From Candidatus Cloacimonadota bacterium (GTDB taxonomy: Bacteria; Cloacimonadota; Cloacimonadia; Cloacimonadales; Cloacimonadaceae): a stretch of 55,611 bases of DNA. The stretch is taken from contig JAEWNJ010000128.1 in the NCBI GenBank assembly GCA_023392795.1, positions 1 to 55,611 of the forward strand. The letters run 5' to 3'. The notes under the pieces were generated by a model. That model did not search any database and was not told the origin of the DNA. It saw only the letters and a list, made by a program, of their open reading frames with translations. The position numbers were made by a program, and so were the translations under genes. This document shows, piece by piece, positions 52,444-55,611 of this stretch (positions are counted from its first letter, which is position 1; each line of letters starts with the position of its first letter).

Positions 52444-52468
52444 TCAAGCCTAAAGAATTAAGGCTTGA
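52444..52468 (+). terminator. Possible terminator hairpin after deacetylase gene
   Basis: TCAAGCCT (52444-52451) and AGGCTTGA (52461-52468) form a perfect eight-base stem. No T-rich tail follows, so intrinsic termination is doubtful. Confidence 0.4.
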
Positions 52469-52568
52469 TTGAGGTGAGATCTACTCCTGATCAATACCCA
52501 CAAACGAGGAACAATCCCTTGTTGAGAGTAAAGTTACTACGAAGATGGTAGGATTATACTATTTCCAC

Positions 52569-52656
52569 TTTGAAATGACATAACCAAACGGGGCATGGGG
52601 CTTCAGCCCCATACAATATAGGGTGGTGGGCTGGGCATGGATTATGTCATTTCAAA
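52569..52656. repeat. 88-base element with 15-base terminal inverted repeats
   Basis: TTTGAAATGACATAA (52569-52583) and TTATGTCATTTCAAA (52642-52656) are exact reverse complements. The centre holds the GC-rich hairpin ATGGGGCT-TC-AGCCCCAT at 52595-52612. The left arm resembles 16141-16180. The layout is MITE-like or a compound terminator. Confidence 0.8.
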
Positions 52657-52693
52657 CCAAACACGATATAAGTTTTTAAGCTTGGGCGCTCTG

Positions 52694-53293
52694 CTATGGC
52701 ATTGTGACTTTGCTGATGGCATCAACGGGACATCCAGCAAAGTACTCTTCATCAGCACCCGTGCAAATCCCGCAGTCTATGCATTTGTCCTGATCGATGA
52801 ATGCTTTGCCATCTTTGTAACTGATAGCCTCCACCGGGCACGCCCGCAGGCACAATCCGCAACTGATGCAGCTATCGCTATCCACCTGGTAAACGATGGT
52901 TTCCAGACTATCGGCCTTGCTCTCAGTTTTTGGTTGGGATGCATTCGGATCTGGAGTGGTGGCACTACCCGGATCAGGTTGAGGCGCTGGAGCAGGAATA
53001 AGGGAAGGGGTTTGAGTATCGGGAATACTATGTTTGAGGGCTTCTTGTTGTGCTGAGTCGGCCTTGTCTTGATGCAGAGTATTGGGAATGGCCACAAAAC
53101 CATCCACGCAGCGGCGACAACCAATGCATTTGGCACTGTCGATGACGGCTTTGCCATTGACCATGCTGATAGCATCCACGGGGCATACCTGCTGCTTTTC
53201 CTGTCCGGGAAACACTCCTCGTGTCGCCATGAACTGCATCAGGGCGATCGCTGCGAGTAACGCAAGTAGTAATATCTTGTATATTTGCTTCAT
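52694..53293 (-). CDS. Membrane-anchored ferredoxin with three 4Fe-4S sites
   Basis: A 199-residue protein with an N-terminal signal-anchor (YKILLLALLAAIALMQFMAT) and 12 cysteines. Cys37 (CPVDAI) with Cys56/59/62 (CIGCRRC) can build one cluster. After a Pro-rich linker, Cys142/145/148 with Cys188, and Cys171/174/177 with Cys152, build two more. The final motif has an insertion (CTGADEEYFAGCP) before the last Cys. It likely carries electrons on the outer or inner face of the membrane, next to the NapH-like protein whose gene it overlaps by four bases. Confidence 0.85.
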   Translation of the reverse strand: MKQIYKILLLALLAAIALMQFMATRGVFPGQEKQQVCPVDAISMVNGKAVIDSAKCIGCRRCVDGFVAIPNTLHQDKADSAQQEALKHSIPDTQTPSLIPAPAPQPDPGSATTPDPNASQPKTESKADSLETIVYQVDSDSCISCGLCLRACPVEAISYKDGKAFIDQDKCIDCGICTGADEEYFAGCPVDAISKVTMP

Positions 53294-54060
53294 TTACATA
53301 TCCTTATAGTACCAGGCTTGGGGCATTTCCGGGAGCAGCGCAGACAGTGGATGCAATTGGGATCATCCACGTATTCAGAAGATAAAAGATCCAGATTCAT
53401 GGGGCAATTGGCACTGCAGATGCCGCAATCGATGCAGCGCTCGAGATTGCGCAAGACCATGGTCCTCTTGATGCCAAAAAGCTTGTCCAGACCCTGAGCA
53501 AGATTCAATAAAGCAGCGTAGGGACAGAGATAGCGGCACCAGAGGCGTTCCACGAAGAATCCCGCCCCCAGGATTAAGGCGAAAACTACCAGTCCACCCA
53601 GGGCTAAGGTAGATAAGCGTGATATCCCATAGATCGGACAAAAACGGATGTATACCCACGCAAGGCCTGCCACTACAAGGAGGATATTGAGCACTAAGAC
53701 GACATACTTAATCCTCGCTAGTTTTCGCTCCACCAACCAGTTCACCCGCTTTCCCAGCTTTTTGCGCCGGAGGGCGTAGAGTAGTTCCTGGAGAGTTCCC
53801 AAAGGGCAGATATAACCGCAAAAGAAGCGTCCAAAGAACATGCTGAGGATCATGAAGCCCATCCCAATGAGGATCCCCAGTGCGGCTACACCCACGGAAA
53901 GGAAGAGGATGTTCCCTTTCAAAAAGCCAAAGCAGACTACAGCGTAGGGACAGAAATTGTGGATGCTCTGCCGTCCCTTTATGATGATCATAACAAGGAT
54001 CAGCAGGCTCAATGCCAGAAAGAGGGCTTGGACGATATATCTGCGCTGGATTTTGGTCAT
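53290..54060 (-). CDS. NapH/MauN-like membrane iron-sulfur protein
   Basis: A 256-residue membrane protein with about four to five helices. Two CxxxCP motifs typical of the NapH/RdxA group are in FFCGYICPLGTLQELLY and LWCRYLCPYAALLNLAQG. The C-terminus has two 4Fe-4S motifs, CIDCGICSANCP and CIHCLRCSRKCP. NapH-type proteins pass electrons between quinol or ferredoxin and periplasmic acceptors. Here it is encoded directly after korB (one-base overlap) and before a ferredoxin, which suggests ferredoxin-linked electron transfer at the membrane. Confidence 0.87.
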   Translation of the reverse strand: MTKIQRRYIVQALFLALSLLILVMIIIKGRQSIHNFCPYAVVCFGFLKGNILFLSVGVAALGILIGMGFMILSMFFGRFFCGYICPLGTLQELLYALRRKKLGKRVNWLVERKLARIKYVVLVLNILLVVAGLAWVYIRFCPIYGISRLSTLALGGLVVFALILGAGFFVERLWCRYLCPYAALLNLAQGLDKLFGIKRTMVLRNLERCIDCGICSANCPMNLDLLSSEYVDDPNCIHCLRCSRKCPKPGTIRICK

Positions 54061-54878
54061 TAGCTCCCGCTAATCAGCTTGAGGCGCTGAGACCGGCTCA
54101 TAGGATTATCCTGAATGCCGATGGCCTCGCAGTATTCGGCCTTAACTTCTTGTTTGAAAATACCCAGGCGAATCTTTTCGCTGTCTTTGGCCAGAGTGCG
54201 GGCAGCTTCTTCAGTGGCAGGGACTTCGTCCATCATCACACAGCGGGAGTTATACAGCTCATACGTGTTGTTATAGCTCACACAGGGTTGCAATACCTCG
54301 ATGAAGGAGAAGCCTTTATGGAATACAGCCTGTTGGATCAGGCTACTAAGGTGATCGATTTTAGCGCTGTAGGTCCGGGCGATAAAGCTGGCTCCAGCTT
54401 CCATCATCAAAGTGACGGGATTGAAGGGTGCCTCCACATTTCCCATGGGAGTGGAAAGACCCTTGTAGCCAGTGTAGGATAGAGGGGAAGCCTGCCCTGT
54501 GGTGAGCCCGTAATTGCCGTTATTGTGCAGGATGAGGGTGACGTCGATGTTGCGTTTGGCGGCGAACATCGTGTGTTCCAGACCTTCACCGAGGCTGTCG
54601 CCGTCACCACCGAAACTGATGAGTTTTAGTTCTCGATTGGCCAGCTTCACGCCCTGCGCAGTGGCCAGGGCTCTGCCGTGTAAACCGTAAATGCCGCTGA
54701 TATTCAGGTAATCAAACATTTTGCCATGACAACCGATGCCGCAGGTAATGGCGATATCGCTGAGGGATACACCGCTTTCTACCATTGCGCTCACCGCTTT
54801 CTTCATGGCTGCCATGATCCCGAAATTGCCGCAGCCAACGCACCAGGTGTTTTCTTTACCGGTATTTAAACTACGCAT
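54060..54878 (-). CDS. korB: 2-oxoacid:ferredoxin oxidoreductase, beta subunit
   Basis: A 272-residue subunit holding thiamine diphosphate and the 4Fe-4S-proximal cysteines. It starts with NTWCVGCGNFGIMAAMKKA. TPP/Mg binding residues are in SFGGDGDSLGEGLEHTM and HNNGNYGLTTGQASPLSYTG. Cys in ITCGIGCHGKMF and LQPCVSYNN match the family. It oxidatively decarboxylates 2-oxoacids to acyl-CoA with ferredoxin reduction; whether 2-oxoglutarate, pyruvate or a branched 2-oxoacid is preferred cannot be told. It overlaps korA by eight bases. Confidence 0.9.
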   Translation of the reverse strand: MRSLNTGKENTWCVGCGNFGIMAAMKKAVSAMVESGVSLSDIAITCGIGCHGKMFDYLNISGIYGLHGRALATAQGVKLANRELKLISFGGDGDSLGEGLEHTMFAAKRNIDVTLILHNNGNYGLTTGQASPLSYTGYKGLSTPMGNVEAPFNPVTLMMEAGASFIARTYSAKIDHLSSLIQQAVFHKGFSFIEVLQPCVSYNNTYELYNSRCVMMDEVPATEEAARTLAKDSEKIRLGIFKQEVKAEYCEAIGIQDNPMSRSQRLKLISGS

Positions 54879-55611
54879 TCTCTGCCTCCCGGATCAGTTT
54901 CGCCAGTTCCATGGAATCCCAGGTTCTCCCATCATAACGCAGTATATCTGCTTTGCTCCTGATATCCAGCTTTATGCGCAGAAATTCCGCGAAATGAGGA
55001 TGCGAGGAATGCTCCACGATGATAGCCTCTTTTCCTCTATACTCAGCCAATTCCTCGGATGGGAAAGGTTCCAGATAGATGGGAACGATCAGCTTGAAGG
55101 AATGATACTTGAGGGCTTCGCGCAGCTCCAATGCAGTTGAACCATACGCAAAGACCAGCGTATCCCCTTCTCCGTAATGCGCTACGCGCTGGTATCTGCG
55201 GGTTGCCTGGTTCAGATATGCCGCTTTGCGGTTGCGCTTGTCCTTCATCGCGATCATCGCCGGGGCATTATCGATTCTGACCCCATTTTCTCCATGCTCG
55301 TGGCTATTCCATTTGATCACGTCATCATCATCAGAATGGGCATGGCCGGGGAACTTTAGCGGTGAAATGCCGCTATCGGTTATGGCGTAGCGCTTGTAAT
55401 CGCTTTCATTAGGCACAGGTAGAGGTGGTTCCTCGGGGAAATCTACATCACTCAGCACGATGTCGGCTGCGCTTTCGCTGAGATGCTTTTCGGTAAGCAG
55501 GATGGCCGGAGTTTGCACTTCCCAGGCCAGATCCAGCAATTCTGCTGACAATGTAAAGGCACGTTCAAAACTATCTGGCGATGCCACAATGCGAGGAAAC
55601 TCACCATGCCC
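54871..55611 (-). CDS. korA: 2-oxoacid:ferredoxin oxidoreductase, alpha subunit, 5' partial
   Basis: The C-terminal 246 residues of a KorA-type subunit; the frame runs through the window edge. Recognisable parts are GHGEFPRIVASPDSFERAF, LAWEVQTPAILLTEKHLSES, KFPGHAHSDDDDVIKWNSHE and the C-terminal transketolase-like domain GDTLVFAYGSTALELREAL. The fused gamma and pyrimidine domains usual in this family would lie beyond the window. It is the first visible gene of the korA-korB-NapH-ferredoxin run, all overlapping. Confidence 0.88.
   Translation of the reverse strand, partial: GHGEFPRIVASPDSFERAFTLSAELLDLAWEVQTPAILLTEKHLSESAADIVLSDVDFPEEPPLPVPNESDYKRYAITDSGISPLKFPGHAHSDDDDVIKWNSHEHGENGVRIDNAPAMIAMKDKRNRKAAYLNQATRRYQRVAHYGEGDTLVFAYGSTALELREALKYHSFKLIVPIYLEPFPSEELAEYRGKEAIIVEHSSHPHFAEFLRIKLDIRSKADILRYDGRTWDSMELAKLIREAENA

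Larger units (their letters stand above)
52388..52693. other. Convergent spacer with two hairpins and a repeat element
   Basis: 306 bases between converging genes. TCAAGCCT/AGGCTTGA (52444-52468) and the GC-rich ATGGGGCT/AGCCCCAT (52595-52612) are hairpins that could end transcription on either strand, but neither has a clear U-run. The 88-base inverted-repeat element at 52569-52656 encloses the second. Confidence 0.7.

Overview
The window is a gene-dense bacterial chromosome segment with about 56 protein genes. I saw no rRNA or tRNA gene, no CRISPR array and no insertion sequence. The gene content points to an anaerobic, Gram-negative, amino-acid-fermenting bacterium. Evidence for this includes beta-barrel outer membrane proteins, a gingipain-type C25 protease with a type IX C-terminal sorting domain, a 2-oxoacid:ferredoxin oxidoreductase, a Ptb-type acyltransferase, a succinylase-route DapD, and a short primary-type sigma factor like those of Bacteroidota. 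My best guess is a member of Candidatus Cloacimonadota (WWE1) or a near relative. That assignment is inference from gene content, not from a marker comparison. Genes are packed with many 1-8 base overlaps, and TTG and GTG starts backed by good Shine-Dalgarno sites are common.

Layout. (1) 1-2645, plus strand: the 3' part of a hybrid sensor kinase, then uridine kinase. (2) 16032 down to 2656, minus strand: tilS-hpt-ftsH-hslV-hslU-MFS transporter-pgeF-FapA/DUF342 protein-tricorn-like protease-TPR protein, nearly all overlapping or abutting. (3) 16348-17474: a small membrane protein and, divergently, a membrane protein/XRE regulator pair behind repeated operator-like sequences, followed by a 106-base nested palindrome. 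(4) 17931-24342, plus strand: a compact run of a polyprenyl-synthetase homologue with altered aspartate motifs, a CpsB-type PHP phosphatase, an NAD-dependent epimerase, a methyltransferase, a YbhN-type membrane protein, a MoxR ATPase and an LVIVD-repeat protein. (5) 34920 down to 24339, minus strand: a run of ten genes (acylphosphatase, LysM/M23 peptidase, sigma factor, ptb, rlmH, a tiny OadG-like protein, the giant C25 protease, cysS, an NHL propeller and a small kinase) behind one strong sigma-70-type promoter. (6) 41388 down to 35306, minus strand: a poly-gamma-glutamate-type locus pgsB-pgsC-pgsW, followed by an unknown exported protein, an outer-membrane barrel, a very acidic CxxC protein and gpsA. 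(7) 41681-43220: a RibD-C/DHFR-fold reductase with a clear promoter, then a 742-base spacer full of hairpins and a dispersed repeat. (8) 49185 down to 43221, minus strand: PHP phosphoesterase, small membrane protein, MalY/PatB enzyme, dapD, aminotransferase and YtcJ-like amidohydrolase. (9) 49268-52387, plus strand: methyltransferase, TetR regulator, barrel protein and a polysaccharide deacetylase whose lipoprotein signal is encoded inside the preceding gene. (10) 55611 down to 52694, minus strand: korA (partial)-korB-NapH-like membrane iron-sulfur protein-anchored three-cluster ferredoxin.

How the genes fit together. Regions 2 and 5 combine housekeeping functions with envelope and secreted proteolysis. 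Regions 4 and 6 look like two separate envelope-polymer or lipid modules. Region 10 couples oxidative decarboxylation of 2-oxoacids to a membrane-attached ferredoxin relay. The most promising places for undescribed biology are the outer-membrane end of the pgs locus, the prenyl-synthetase/PHP/epimerase/methyltransferase/YbhN cluster, the KorAB-NapH-ferredoxin operon, and the palindromic intergenic elements.
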